Below are positions 1 to 8,772 of a DNA stretch of 64,000 bases, one piece after another; within the stretch, counting starts at the first letter, position 1, and each line of letters starts with the position of its first letter. The stretch is from NCBI GenBank assembly GCA_018658715.1, contig JABHUQ010000041.1:1-64000 (forward strand). The letters are read 5' to 3'. This stretch comes from Fidelibacterota bacterium. GTDB taxonomy: Bacteria > Fidelibacterota > Marinisomatia > Marinisomatales > UBA1611. The translations under genes and the position numbers were made by a program. Below the pieces are notes generated by a model. The model did not search any database. It saw only the letters and a program-made list of their open reading frames with translations, and was not told where the DNA came from.

Positions 1-276
1 CTAGAAACGTTTGCGACAGAACAGCTAATGGCTAATGGACGTAGAAGTTGGCCAACAGATCCGTTTACCGCTTTAGAAACAAAACCAGCTGGTTATGATG
101 CTACAAGCGAAAATGCAGATGCAGATGGCGAATGGCGTTTTTATGCGGGTACTGCCAATATCACTCACCAACGTGCAGACAATACGGTCTGGCATTGGGA
201 TTATGAGAGAGGGACTCAATCAGGTGCGAATGCAGCCCCTGGAAGCATGGGCGCAAGAACATCTGGTGTTGACTAA
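1..276 (+). CDS. Partial major (pseudo)pilin-like protein, C-terminal end
   Basis: The reading frame is open from the first base of the window and ends at TAA 274-276, so the ATG at 28 in the ORF track is only internal; the true start lies upstream. The visible 91 residues are hydrophilic and rich in Gly, Asn, Asp and Trp, as expected for the globular C-terminal part of a type IV pilin or GspG-type pseudopilin. No hydrophobic N-terminus is visible, so the pilin assignment rests on context: a strong terminator follows, then three genes with clear prepilin leaders. A terminator directly after a pilin fits separate high expression of the major subunit; that is inference. It could instead be another exported protein. 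Confidence 0.5.
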   Translation, partial: LETFATEQLMANGRRSWPTDPFTALETKPAGYDATSENADADGEWRFYAGTANITHQRADNTVWHWDYERGTQSGANAAPGSMGARTSGVD

Positions 277-295
277 GATTCTGTCTTAAATAAAT

Positions 296-330
296 AAAAA
301 AGGCTCCAAATAATGGAGCCTTTTTTATTT
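296..330 (+). terminator. Rho-independent terminator
   Basis: An A-rich 12-base arm containing GGCTCC pairs perfectly with GGAGCC plus a T run across a 7-base loop. The arms are AAAAAAGGCTCC and GGAGCCTTTTTT. It lies 19 bases after the stop of the partial pilin gene and before the first minor prepilin gene, and would partly or fully separate the two transcripts. The A and T tracts on both sides would let it work in either direction. Confidence 0.9.
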
Positions 331-344
331 AAATTCGGATAAGC

Positions 345-839
345 ATGAAACACGCGAATATCCAAAAACATTCCCATGGCTTTACCTATATTGAGTTAAT
401 CATAATCATCATCATTTTAGGTATTCTAGGTGGAGCGGCTTTTACACGCATATTAAATAATTTAGATCCTATCAAAGTTCGAGCAGCAATCGAACAAATC
501 ACATCTGATATTGAACAAACAAAAGCATTATCCATGGCACGGCATGATACCATTACCATAGCTTTTAATTCATCCAATGATTCCTATTCTATTTATGAAG
601 GTCCGACTGGGAATCAAACTCTATATTCTGATTATCCCGGTAGTGTTAATGGTGTCATTTCCTTTGATCGATCCGAATATAGTGGCGTAGATATTACAAA
701 TGCGAATTTTAATGGATCAGCAAATTTATCCTTTGATCCTTGGGGAAGCACCATAGCGGGCGGAACGGTTACTTTAAATTCAAATAATACTATAACAATC
801 CAAACAGTAACGGGCCATTGGTCTATTTCAACACCATGA
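345..839 (+). CDS. GspH/FimT-like minor prepilin
   Basis: 164 residues. The N-terminus has a short basic leader and then the type III signal GFTYIEL, where prepilin peptidase would cut after Gly and Glu5 of the mature protein is kept. A 20-residue hydrophobic helix follows. The C-terminal half is beta-rich with a late SFDPWGS segment, as in GspH/FimT proteins. It is the first of a set of overlapping prepilin genes and would act as a minor or tip pseudopilin in the inner membrane and periplasm. The next gene starts inside its stop codon (ATGA). The exact class (H versus other minor pilins) is inferred from order and length. Confidence 0.8.
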   Translation: MKHANIQKHSHGFTYIELIIIIIILGILGGAAFTRILNNLDPIKVRAAIEQITSDIEQTKALSMARHDTITIAFNSSNDSYSIYEGPTGNQTLYSDYPGSVNGVISFDRSEYSGVDITNANFNGSANLSFDPWGSTIAGGTVTLNSNNTITIQTVTGHWSISTP

Positions 840-1306
840 AATTAAAACAGACTTATCATGGTTTTTCTTTAGTAGAGGTGCTTATTGTACTTCTTCTTCT
901 CTCCGGAGGATTCATTATTTTACTCCAAGCTCTAAATACGGGTAAAACAATGCGAGCCAAATCAGAATTATTAACAATGCAGGCTGTGTTACTCAACGAT
1001 AAAGTTCAAGAAATTCGTAGTCGAAAATTTGATGAGAATACAACTTCTCCCTGGTCAACCACACTTGGCATCGAATCTGGAGAAACATTTAGAGATGATT
1101 TAGATGATTATCATTTATTTGCTTTATCCGAATACCCAAATCAGACAGCCTTTGGCTGTTCAGTTAAGGTGGCTTATGTCCAATCTTCCAGTGGTTTTCA
1201 TACAGCTGTTACTGGTCCAACTGATTATAAACGCATTATGATTGAAATTAACCATAAATCCATTCCTGCTTTAAGAGATACTTTTATTGTGAGTTCTGGA
1301 CTATGA
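836..1306 (+). CDS. PilV/GspI-like minor prepilin
   Basis: The ORF track start at 818 is too early. ATG 836 overlaps the previous stop as ATGA and gives the usual short basic leader before the cleavage motif GFSLVEV and a hydrophobic helix (LIVLLLLSGGFIILL). At 156 residues the protein matches PilV/GspI minor pilins. Translation is probably coupled to the gene before and to the next gene, which overlaps its stop. Role: minor subunit of a pilus or pseudopilus. The family is clear; the individual subclass is assigned by order (H, I, J, K-like). Confidence 0.8.
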   Translation: MKLKQTYHGFSLVEVLIVLLLLSGGFIILLQALNTGKTMRAKSELLTMQAVLLNDKVQEIRSRKFDENTTSPWSTTLGIESGETFRDDLDDYHLFALSEYPNQTAFGCSVKVAYVQSSSGFHTAVTGPTDYKRIMIEINHKSIPALRDTFIVSSGL

Positions 1307-1878
1307 TGAAAAAACCATTTTCAATTAAAAATCAAACTGGCTTTACGTTAATCGAAATGGTTTTGGTCATTCTGGCGATTGGCATTATTGGAACGATGGC
1401 AGCCGCAATGTTGGGGCAGGGGGCCGATATTTATAAAGAGACTGTTTATCGACAAAGTTTTCTCAGTCAAGCTCGGAGTACATTCTGGAGAATGAGTCGT
1501 GAAGGTGGACTTCAAAGAAATTCAGACAATTTCAACCTATCTGGACCTATCAATTTTTATGCCATCAATGCTAAAAATGAAACAGTCCAATTTGCCTTTT
1601 CTGGCTTAAGTGGATTGAATTATACCGCCACTTCAGGCACTACTTATCCCCTTTCGAACCAATTAAACCCAAATTCATCAAGGATTCGATATTTCAATGA
1701 ATCACTGGGAGAAATATCTCTCTCTACTGGTCAAACATTAACGGAAACACGTGCAGATTCTGTTCGATTATTGTATTTGGATATATCTTTTAAACAAGAT
1801 GATGATTCGGTCCGTTTCTCTTCATTTATTTATCCGCAAAATTTCAGATTTGGAAAGAAAATGTCCTATCATGATTAG
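1303..1878 (+). CDS. PilW/GspJ-like minor prepilin
   Basis: 191 residues with leader MMKKPFSIKNQT, then the cleavage motif GFTLIEM and a hydrophobic helix (VLVILAIGIIGTMAAAMLG). The two tandem ATGs (1303, 1306) overlap the previous stop, so either could be used. The distal part is a soluble beta-rich domain ending in a YPQNFRFG segment. Length and position fit GspJ/PilW. The following gene starts at ATG 1871, inside the end of this one. It would assemble with the neighbouring prepilins in a tip complex. Confidence 0.8.
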   Translation: MMKKPFSIKNQTGFTLIEMVLVILAIGIIGTMAAAMLGQGADIYKETVYRQSFLSQARSTFWRMSREGGLQRNSDNFNLSGPINFYAINAKNETVQFAFSGLSGLNYTATSGTTYPLSNQLNPNSSRIRYFNESLGEISLSTGQTLTETRADSVRLLYLDISFKQDDDSVRFSSFIYPQNFRFGKKMSYHD

Positions 1879-3784
1879 GCTCAAGACACTATCAAAAAAG
1901 CTCGGTTCAGAATCGGGTGCATTACTAATGGCATCCACCATGGGGATATTCATTTTACTCAGTTTATTTGCTTTTTATTTATCCCGATTAGTGATCCAGG
2001 AGTCACGAAATGCTAGTTTTCATGCATTGGATATTAAAGCACGAAACCTTGCCTTGACTGGGATTGAGCATGCTATGCAGTCTTATAAGATGTCACGAAA
2101 TATTTCTAACATCACTGGGAACTTTAATAATGGCAGCTATTCTGTCTCTTTTGACACCCAGAATAATGAAACTGGAGCGCCTCTTCCCTATTCCCAATAT
2201 ATTACTGTTAAAAGCACCGCTACCATCAATGATGTTGAGAGAAACCTGCGTTTGATCATCTCACCAATGCCGGAAGCATTCTGCTTTTCCTTTTACGGCG
2301 ATAATTCTGATAGCGAGACATTTACAGAGCCCAATGGTACCATTAATGGAGATATGTTTTACAACGGTAATATTGAGTCCAATAGCGGTACAAATAGTGG
2401 GGTAACATACACAAGCACAGGAACCGGTGGGACTCTCCTTTCTTCCCCGCCGTCATTTCCAACGCTAGATATCACAGAGTATGAAGCTCTTTTAACCAGC
2501 GCAGCATCGGCTCCCAGTACCTACAATAATTATGCCTTGGGTTTTGATGGAAGTAATGATTATGTCAGAATCAATAATTCTAGTGACATCAATACTGGTA
2601 GCAATAATCATACTCAGAAAACGATAGAGGCTTGGTTCAAAGTTGAGAATAAAAATATAACTTCAAGAAAACAAACGATTTATGAACAAGGCGGAACCAT
2701 TAGGGGACTTAATATTTACGTGTATGATGGACATCTTTATGTAGGTGGTTGGAATGAGCCAAACGGTGAAAGTGCCTGGGCCCCTGGAACCTGGTTATCA
2801 ACAAGTAATATCCAGAGTAATACCTGGCACCATGTAGCCCTTACTTTGAACGGAGGAAACTCTGTCACTAATAATGCATTTAAAGGTTACCTTGATGGTA
2901 CGCAGTTCGGCTCTGGGCAGGGGTCCAAACTATGGAATCATAGTGGAGATGTTTCTATCGGACGTAACAAAGATACAAAATTTCACAGTGGAGATTACAA
3001 TACAGCCAAGTACTTTGCAGGGATGATCGATGAAGTTCGACTCTGGAACGTGGAACGTACAGCCAGTCAGATCGCGGTTAAAAAAGATACGGTTCTTGCT
3101 GGGAATGAGTCTGGATTAACAGCATACTACAATTTCCAGGAAAATACTGGTTCCATAGCGAATGACACCCAGACCCAATCCAACAATGATGGCACCATTA
3201 ATAATGGCGCGTTTTGGACCGATGGGCCTCCTCTCCCCAAAATGGGTAGCTCAACCTTCACTAATACAACGATTAATTTAAGCAGTTATTCTAACAGCCA
3301 ATTGTTGACAAATAGCAACCTTAACATATCGGGCTCAATCGTGAACGGACCTGGTTTTATTGTCGTAAATGGCAACTTGAGTATTAGTTCAAACACAACG
3401 ATTAATGGAAATATTTTCCTAATTTGCAATGGGAATCTTACCATTTCAGACTGTTCTGAGATTGGGACAGAACTGGGGTCAGCAGTTGTCATCTACTCAA
3501 AAGGAGTTGCCGATTTTAATAATTCTACTATTTATGGATTAATCATATCTAAGGGTAACAGCCTAGAACTGGACGGAAGCAAGGTTTATGGAACCATTTT
3601 AAATTATGGTTCTTCTTTTTCATTGGTAGGTGACAGTGACATTACTGGTTCAGTTATTTCAAAATATTCCGTGGACTTTCAGGGTAATAGTGCTTCTATC
3701 ACCAAAGGAAATATGCCTACATTTTTAGGATTGAATATTGGGCTAGATCCTATGGTCGTTCCTGGCTCCTATTTAGAATATTAA
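1871..3784 (+). CDS. PilX/GspK-like pilus protein with inserted LamG domain
   Basis: The track start at 1751 lies deep inside the prepilin gene. ATG 1871 overlaps that gene's stop by 8 bases and starts a PilX-like N-terminus (basic leader, ESGALLMASTMGIFILLSLFAFYL helix). The protein is 637 residues, roughly two to three times a usual PilX/GspK. Residues about 220-450 form a laminin-G-like jelly roll: ALGFDGSNDYV near its start, WHHVALTLNGG, and the closing signature IDEVRLWNVERT. Residues about 455-637 are short Asn/Gly/Ser-rich repeats such as GNLSISSNTTINGN, typical of a right-handed beta-solenoid. I infer a surface-exposed, possibly ligand-binding component at a pilus tip. The N-terminal assignment is moderate, LamG strong. 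Confidence 0.75.
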   Translation: MIRLKTLSKKLGSESGALLMASTMGIFILLSLFAFYLSRLVIQESRNASFHALDIKARNLALTGIEHAMQSYKMSRNISNITGNFNNGSYSVSFDTQNNETGAPLPYSQYITVKSTATINDVERNLRLIISPMPEAFCFSFYGDNSDSETFTEPNGTINGDMFYNGNIESNSGTNSGVTYTSTGTGGTLLSSPPSFPTLDITEYEALLTSAASAPSTYNNYALGFDGSNDYVRINNSSDINTGSNNHTQKTIEAWFKVENKNITSRKQTIYEQGGTIRGLNIYVYDGHLYVGGWNEPNGESAWAPGTWLSTSNIQSNTWHHVALTLNGGNSVTNNAFKGYLDGTQFGSGQGSKLWNHSGDVSIGRNKDTKFHSGDYNTAKYFAGMIDEVRLWNVERTASQIAVKKDTVLAGNESGLTAYYNFQENTGSIANDTQTQSNNDGTINNGAFWTDGPPLPKMGSSTFTNTTINLSSYSNSQLLTNSNLNISGSIVNGPGFIVVNGNLSISSNTTINGNIFLICNGNLTISDCSEIGTELGSAVVIYSKGVADFNNSTIYGLIISKGNSLELDGSKVYGTILNYGSSFSLVGDSDITGSVISKYSVDFQGNSASITKGNMPTFLGLNIGLDPMVVPGSYLEY

Positions 3785-3974
3785 TTCCCTAAAAGCAAAT
3801 CAGATAGGGTAGTGTATTCTATGTGAATTCGGTATCCCATTTTTAAAAAAATAATTTTAGCAGAATAGATTCTTCAGCCGTCGGTTTCGGTGGTATTCTT
3901 TTACCATTTTATTCCTTAAATTAATTACTTAGATAATTGGTTCTCCATCGACTAACATAACAATAGGAAAGAAA

Positions 3975-4178
3975 ATGATAATTGTACTAGCAATTGGCAT
4001 CCTGACTGCAATCTTCGGTTTGCTGCTTATTATTTCACCAAATACAATTTTAAAAATGGAAAAACATGCAAATCATCTCATCATGACAGATCCTTTTTTC
4101 ATGAAATATCGATACCATGTTGGCTTTCTTACCATTCTGGCAGGCGCGTACATGATTTACACATTTTTAACTACATAA
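3975..4178 (+). CDS. Small two-helix membrane protein
   Basis: 67 residues with a good ribosome site (AGGAAAG six bases before ATG). Two hydrophobic segments, about residues 2-22 and 49-66, flank a short basic/polar loop containing KMEKHANH and FMKYRYHVG. Family not recognised. It sits between the pilus prepilin genes and the ExeA-PilM-PilN gene, in the same direction, with 190 noncoding bases before it. It may be an accessory of the pilus platform, or unrelated. Confidence 0.6.
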   Translation: MIIVLAIGILTAIFGLLLIISPNTILKMEKHANHLIMTDPFFMKYRYHVGFLTILAGAYMIYTFLTT

Positions 4179-4211
4179 TAATCGTTTGAATATAAATAAG
4201 GGGATTCAGTT

Positions 4212-7145
4212 CTGAATCTTTTTGAATCTATTGGTCTTTCGGCGGATCCATTCACAACTTCGCCGAATATTGCGTTGTTCTATAATGCAACAGAACATCG
4301 GCAATGTCTAGAAGGGCTTGAACTTGCCATTCGGATGCGCCGAGGTTTATCTGTTGTGCAAGGAGGAGTGGGTGTAGGAAAAACCACTGTTAGTAGAAAA
4401 TTAATCCAAATCTTTGATGATGAATCAGATATCTATGACTTCTACTTGATTCTTGACCCTAAATTTGAGTCAGAACTCATTTTACTTCAGCATCTTATTG
4501 AATTATTTGATATTAATGAAAAAGGGGATTCTGTACAGGACTGCCGAAATATTATTGAGCATCATCTATTAAAAATTGGTGTGGAACAAGGCAAAGTTCT
4601 CATCCTGATTATTGATGAAGGGCAAAATCTTGAAGCAAAGTATTTAGATGCTTTTCGAACATTACTAAATTTTGAGACTGATGATTATAAACTTCTCCAA
4701 CTTATTATTTTTGGTCAACCTGAAATGGGAAGTATTATTAAGGAATATCCAAATTTTGAGGATCGTATATCCTTCCATTATGAGATTGGTCCTTTGGACT
4801 TAGATGATACAGATGGCTTTATAACTCATCGTCTCAATGTCACTGGCGCTGAAGATCACCAATGGTTTTCTGATGAAGTTGTTGAAAAAATCTTTCGTTA
4901 TACAAATGGATTCCCAAGAAAAGTAACTAAAATATGCCATCAGCTTCTCTTGTATATGATCAGTGAGGGAAAAGACATTATTGATACCAAAATGTTTCAG
5001 GATGTATTAGCGGGAAAATCTCCAACAGGACTATTAAAAAAAGAAAAACCAGAAGCAGCCACAGCTGCAGCTAATAAACTCCTCAATGTATTGCGAAAAA
5101 ATAAAATAGAAAAAGTAGAACCAGTCATTGACGAAGAAGAAGAAGACGATGATGATTGGATTGGAGGCATTGCTCCCGTTGATAGCCCAGAAACAGTTGA
5201 AGAGTTGGTTCTCGAAGACGACGATGATGATATTGTCGGTTTAGAACCTGAAAAACCTGAAACTAAATCTGTCACTCCAAAACCTGTAGAAAAAATTAAA
5301 ACGACTCCGACTCCGGTTGATCCTGACCCAATCGAAAAAGAAAAACCTGAGAAACCCATTTCGGATCCTGTTACAGACAACCGATCTGGAACCATTCGTC
5401 CGGCAGATCCCGTGGTCCACCCCGGTCAATTTCCTGAAGGAATTTCACCTCCTGTCCTATTGCGCGAAGAAGCTATTTTAGGCTTGGCTGTTGACGGCAA
5501 TAAAATTGTAGCAGTTGTTTTACAGGATCATCGAAAAACAAAACGCCTCATAGATATCCAAGTTTATACGCATCCGGAAAAGATCGATTTTATTGAAGAC
5601 CCAGAAGGTGCGTCCAATGCCGTGAATAATATTTTGAAAATTTGTGAACGATCAGTAGAAAGCAAAGATTTTCTCACAAAGAAAATAATTGCATCTGTGG
5701 CATCAGGAGCATCTATCGCGATGTCTATCAATGATTCGCTCATGTATTTAAAACGAGTGGATATACCCAAAAATAGTCAGAAAGATCGTAAAAAAATCAT
5801 TGGTTGGAATGCGAAAAAGCAACTTCCGTTTGAGCCCGACCTTCTCCAGCATGATGCGGTCAATCAAGGGAAAAATAAAGAAATTGTTCTTGTAGGTATA
5901 ACCAATCATGATAGATTAAAACAAGCTGGAGATATTTTTTCGGGAAAGGACTGGGCTGTGCGCTGGTGGCACCCTGTTCCCATGGCTATTCATAATGCCT
6001 TTATTTGGAACTATCCAGAAAAGGCAAAAGAAACTTGTTTTGTTTTGCATATGGGCGAAACTGAGAGTTTTCTATTGGGGTATTCAGATGGATGCCTTCA
6101 GATCATTCATCCTTTAGCAATCGGTATTCAAAACATCAATGATGCGCTAACAGATTCAACTATGAGTCAAGAGCATTTCAGGGTTCCCCCTTCCCTTCTT
6201 CCTGGTAAGACAAAATCTGTGACTGGACTTTCTTCAGATGATCAACTTCGACCCATTATTGAAAGCTGGTCCAGAGAGTTAGATCGTTGTCTGACAGGCT
6301 TGAAAAGGAATTTTCCTGTGAGCGAATCGTCCACACTGTTTTTGTCAGGGACCGCTATTGAAATTGAATCTATCGACGAATATTTCGAAGGGCATCTAAA
6401 TATTATTACAACTTTTATTAACCCGTTAAGAAATATTGCTATTTTACCCGATGAAAGTGAAAGAGATCAGATTAAAATTCCATTACCTATATTGACATCC
6501 GCATTGGGCTCCGCACTCAATTTACCTCAAACTGTAAATCTTCTTCCGCCTGTGTTTAAACAGAGTGAATCTTTCCGACTTATGGTACAAATTGGTATTC
6601 GAGCAGCGGCTCTCTTGCTGATTAGTTTATTTTCATTTACTGGTTGGACATCACTTAAGCATACAACATTTTCCAACGAATTGGAGTCATTAACAAGGGA
6701 AACTGAACAGCTATCACCCATCAAGGATACATTTAACGCCATGGATGAAAATCGTGCTTCCGTAGAAACCCAGCTCAACGAACTCAGCCACGATACGGAA
6801 TATTTTCAACGAATCATCTCAACCCTTCGTTTTCTAAGCCACCATACACCTGATGAGATTACTTTTAACGAAGTTCGTTTTCAAATGGGTTGGGAGGTAT
6901 CTCAAAATTATGCTTATGGTCAAGAAATTAGGTCTGAGATTAAAGTGGTTGATGCCCAATTTCGTATATTAAAACTTTCAGGAACTGTTTCAGCAAATTC
7001 TGCCTATAAAGATCGTATTTTTCAAATATTTATAGACGATTTAGAAGAAACATCTCTTTTTAGTCAAGTGGAAATTGTAAGTAATCACACAACAAAAGGT
7101 CTAGACGTACAGGAGCTGACTTTTGTACTCAAATGTATAATATAA
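4212..7145 (+). CDS. ExeA/GspA-type ATPase fused to PilM-like and PilN-like domains
   Basis: The track gives TTG 4275, but the frame stays open back to a stop at 4197. Codons from CTG 4212 encode NLFESIGLSADPF, the normal ExeA/GspA N-terminus; a purine-rich AAGGGGA lies about seven bases upstream, so I favour a CTG start (977 residues). Residues 20-270 are an AAA ATPase with Walker A GGVGVGKTT and Walker B LILIIDEGQ. A Glu/Asp/Pro-rich linker (about 290-400) follows. Residues 415-750 resemble the actin-like PilM fold; a helix near 785-805 and a coiled coil plus periplasmic region resemble PilN/GspL. The protein would combine energy use or peptidoglycan-linked secretin assembly with the inner-membrane platform. 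PilO-like gene follows with a one-base overlap. Confidence 0.8.
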   Translation: MNLFESIGLSADPFTTSPNIALFYNATEHRQCLEGLELAIRMRRGLSVVQGGVGVGKTTVSRKLIQIFDDESDIYDFYLILDPKFESELILLQHLIELFDINEKGDSVQDCRNIIEHHLLKIGVEQGKVLILIIDEGQNLEAKYLDAFRTLLNFETDDYKLLQLIIFGQPEMGSIIKEYPNFEDRISFHYEIGPLDLDDTDGFITHRLNVTGAEDHQWFSDEVVEKIFRYTNGFPRKVTKICHQLLLYMISEGKDIIDTKMFQDVLAGKSPTGLLKKEKPEAATAAANKLLNVLRKNKIEKVEPVIDEEEEDDDDWIGGIAPVDSPETVEELVLEDDDDDIVGLEPEKPETKSVTPKPVEKIKTTPTPVDPDPIEKEKPEKPISDPVTDNRSGTIRPADPVVHPGQFPEGISPPVLLREEAILGLAVDGNKIVAVVLQDHRKTKRLIDIQVYTHPEKIDFIEDPEGASNAVNNILKICERSVESKDFLTKKIIASVASGASIAMSINDSLMYLKRVDIPKNSQKDRKKIIGWNAKKQLPFEPDLLQHDAVNQGKNKEIVLVGITNHDRLKQAGDIFSGKDWAVRWWHPVPMAIHNAFIWNYPEKAKETCFVLHMGETESFLLGYSDGCLQIIHPLAIGIQNINDALTDSTMSQEHFRVPPSLLPGKTKSVTGLSSDDQLRPIIESWSRELDRCLTGLKRNFPVSESSTLFLSGTAIEIESIDEYFEGHLNIITTFINPLRNIAILPDESERDQIKIPLPILTSALGSALNLPQTVNLLPPVFKQSESFRLMVQIGIRAAALLLISLFSFTGWTSLKHTTFSNELESLTRETEQLSPIKDTFNAMDENRASVETQLNELSHDTEYFQRIISTLRFLSHHTPDEITFNEVRFQMGWEVSQNYAYGQEIRSEIKVVDAQFRILKLSGTVSANSAYKDRIFQIFIDDLEETSLFSQVEIVSNHTTKGLDVQELTFVLKCII

Positions 7146-8230
7146 TGAATGAGTTTTTAAAAAATCAGAGGAATGCTTTTTTCGTCCTTATAGGAGCCCT
7201 CTTCGCGGTCTCCCTTTTTTGGTATTTTATTTTCCACCATAATGTGCAATCATTATATGAAGAGAGTTTAGCCAAACATTCATCTATTAGTCAAAACAGA
7301 GATTTGTATAAAAACATGAAAATTGGTCTGCCAAGTGTTGAAGCAAAATGGGATTCTCTGAATACATCTTTTCAAGATATACTCAATAAGATTCCATATA
7401 AACGAAATTATGATCATGCATCTGATGCGCTTTATGATTTATTGATAAAACACAACTTTGATGTAGGCACATTTTCACCTTCCAAAGTTCCTCTTGAGAA
7501 AAAAGTTATAAATATACCAAATTCTCAAAAAACTATTTTAGTAGAAAAATACCCTATTGATATTCAAATGAAAGGCAATTTTATTCAGCTGGGGAAATTT
7601 CTAGATGCAATGAAAACTTTGCCCTATCGTATTACAGCAAGTAATATTCAAATTAAAAATGGGAGATCAGAAATTGCTCAGAATATCAAGTTGATAACTT
7701 ATGTGTATTTGCAATCTGGGCAGAAGGGAGTAAATACAGTTAAAGCCGTTCCAAAAAAGAAAAAGCCCATAAATAAACCAAAAAAATCAACACCTAAACC
7801 AAAAACTAATATCGTTCAAAATACTCAAAAAGTTCAAGATACCAAAGATGGTGAAAAAAAACCTGAACCCAATAATAATTCTGAAAACATTTCTTCCGAT
7901 TATTCTTTAGAAAAAGCACTAATATGTGAAGAAATCGATTTAGAAACAAATGGTCCCATTTTACCTGGGGAATCATTTCCAGTATCTATTGGGCGACTCT
8001 ATTGTTTCACAACAGTTACAAAGCAAAACAGGCAAAATGGGACCATTTCTCATAATTGGTATTCAAATAATGAACTGATGTATCGTGTTTTAATTAATAT
8101 TAAGCAGGAAGGATTAATTAATGCTATCTCTAAATATGATTTCAATTTTGAAAATATGGGGCAATGGAAAGTTGTCATTCTAGATTCAGATAAAAATGTT
8201 TTGGAAACCATTAATTTTGAATTAGTTTAG
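7145..8230 (+). CDS. PilO-like protein with C-terminal DUF2914 domain
   Basis: ATG 7145 overlaps the previous TAA by one base (TAATG); an alternative start at 7133 adds four residues. One helix near residues 12-32 is followed by a coiled-coil and ferredoxin-like PilO/GspM-type region (about 40-190), a Lys/Pro-rich linker (about 200-245), and a C-terminal domain that fits DUF2914: GRLYCFTTV, then SHNWYSNNE, then MGQWKVVILDSDKNVLETI. PilO partners PilN in the inner-membrane platform, matching the PilN-like tail encoded just upstream. DUF2914 has no well-established function known to me. The combination in one chain is unusual. Confidence 0.75.
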   Translation: MNEFLKNQRNAFFVLIGALFAVSLFWYFIFHHNVQSLYEESLAKHSSISQNRDLYKNMKIGLPSVEAKWDSLNTSFQDILNKIPYKRNYDHASDALYDLLIKHNFDVGTFSPSKVPLEKKVINIPNSQKTILVEKYPIDIQMKGNFIQLGKFLDAMKTLPYRITASNIQIKNGRSEIAQNIKLITYVYLQSGQKGVNTVKAVPKKKKPINKPKKSTPKPKTNIVQNTQKVQDTKDGEKKPEPNNNSENISSDYSLEKALICEEIDLETNGPILPGESFPVSIGRLYCFTTVTKQNRQNGTISHNWYSNNELMYRVLINIKQEGLINAISKYDFNFENMGQWKVVILDSDKNVLETINFELV

Positions 8231-8240
8231 ATCGATAATT

Positions 8241-8771
8241 ATGACACCGAGGTTAAAAATATTGTTGGCAATGCTTGGCATTTCTATTCTTGTAATGATT
8301 GCTGATAAAATAAGTATAGCTTCTGAAAAGTCATCCAAGCAAACTTTAGCTACAAAATCAAAGGTAGAGAAAAGAAATAATGGACAAAATAAACCAAATA
8401 ATAAAGTGATTAACAATATTAATAATTCAAATTCTAAAGATCAATCCAGTGAATTCACTCTTGTCTCCAAGGATGTTTTATCTCTCCAAGGATGGGGGGT
8501 AAATCCGTTTGTTAAAAGAGTAAAAAACATACCACTAAAAAATAATATTACTAAAACAACTAAAGGGAATTCTCCAAATAGAGTTTCCACTATGGACAAT
8601 ATCAAGATTGAAGGTGTTTTAAAAATTGAGAATGAATCTCTTGTTCGAATTAGTGGGAAAAACTTTAGAGTAGGAGAAAAATTTAATAATATGATTATTG
8701 AAAAAATAAACCCTCGTGAAATAACCTTCAGACAAGGGAATAATAATTATGTCGTTAATGTTGGGTCTTAA
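8241..8771 (+). CDS. PilP/GspC-like inner-membrane protein
   Basis: 176 residues. An N-terminal helix (LKILLAMLGISILVMIA) anchors a long Lys/Asn/Ser-rich disordered stretch. The C-terminal 50 residues form a small beta domain: IEGVLKIENESLVRISGKNF, then FRVGEKFNNMIIEKINPREI. This is the pattern of the GspC homology region / PilP domain that links the platform to the secretin. Placed between the PilO-like and secretin genes, exactly where PilP belongs in pilus operons. Sequence similarity alone would be weak; position is a large part of the argument. Confidence 0.7.
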   Translation: MTPRLKILLAMLGISILVMIADKISIASEKSSKQTLATKSKVEKRNNGQNKPNNKVINNINNSNSKDQSSEFTLVSKDVLSLQGWGVNPFVKRVKNIPLKNNITKTTKGNSPNRVSTMDNIKIEGVLKIENESLVRISGKNFRVGEKFNNMIIEKINPREITFRQGNNNYVVNVGS

Positions 8772-8772
8772 A

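Noticed and set aside
4997-5395. Minus-strand Ser-rich ORF of 132 residues
   Set aside because: It is the shadow of the acidic, Pro-rich linker of the ExeA-PilM-PilN fusion; low-complexity composition explains the open frame.
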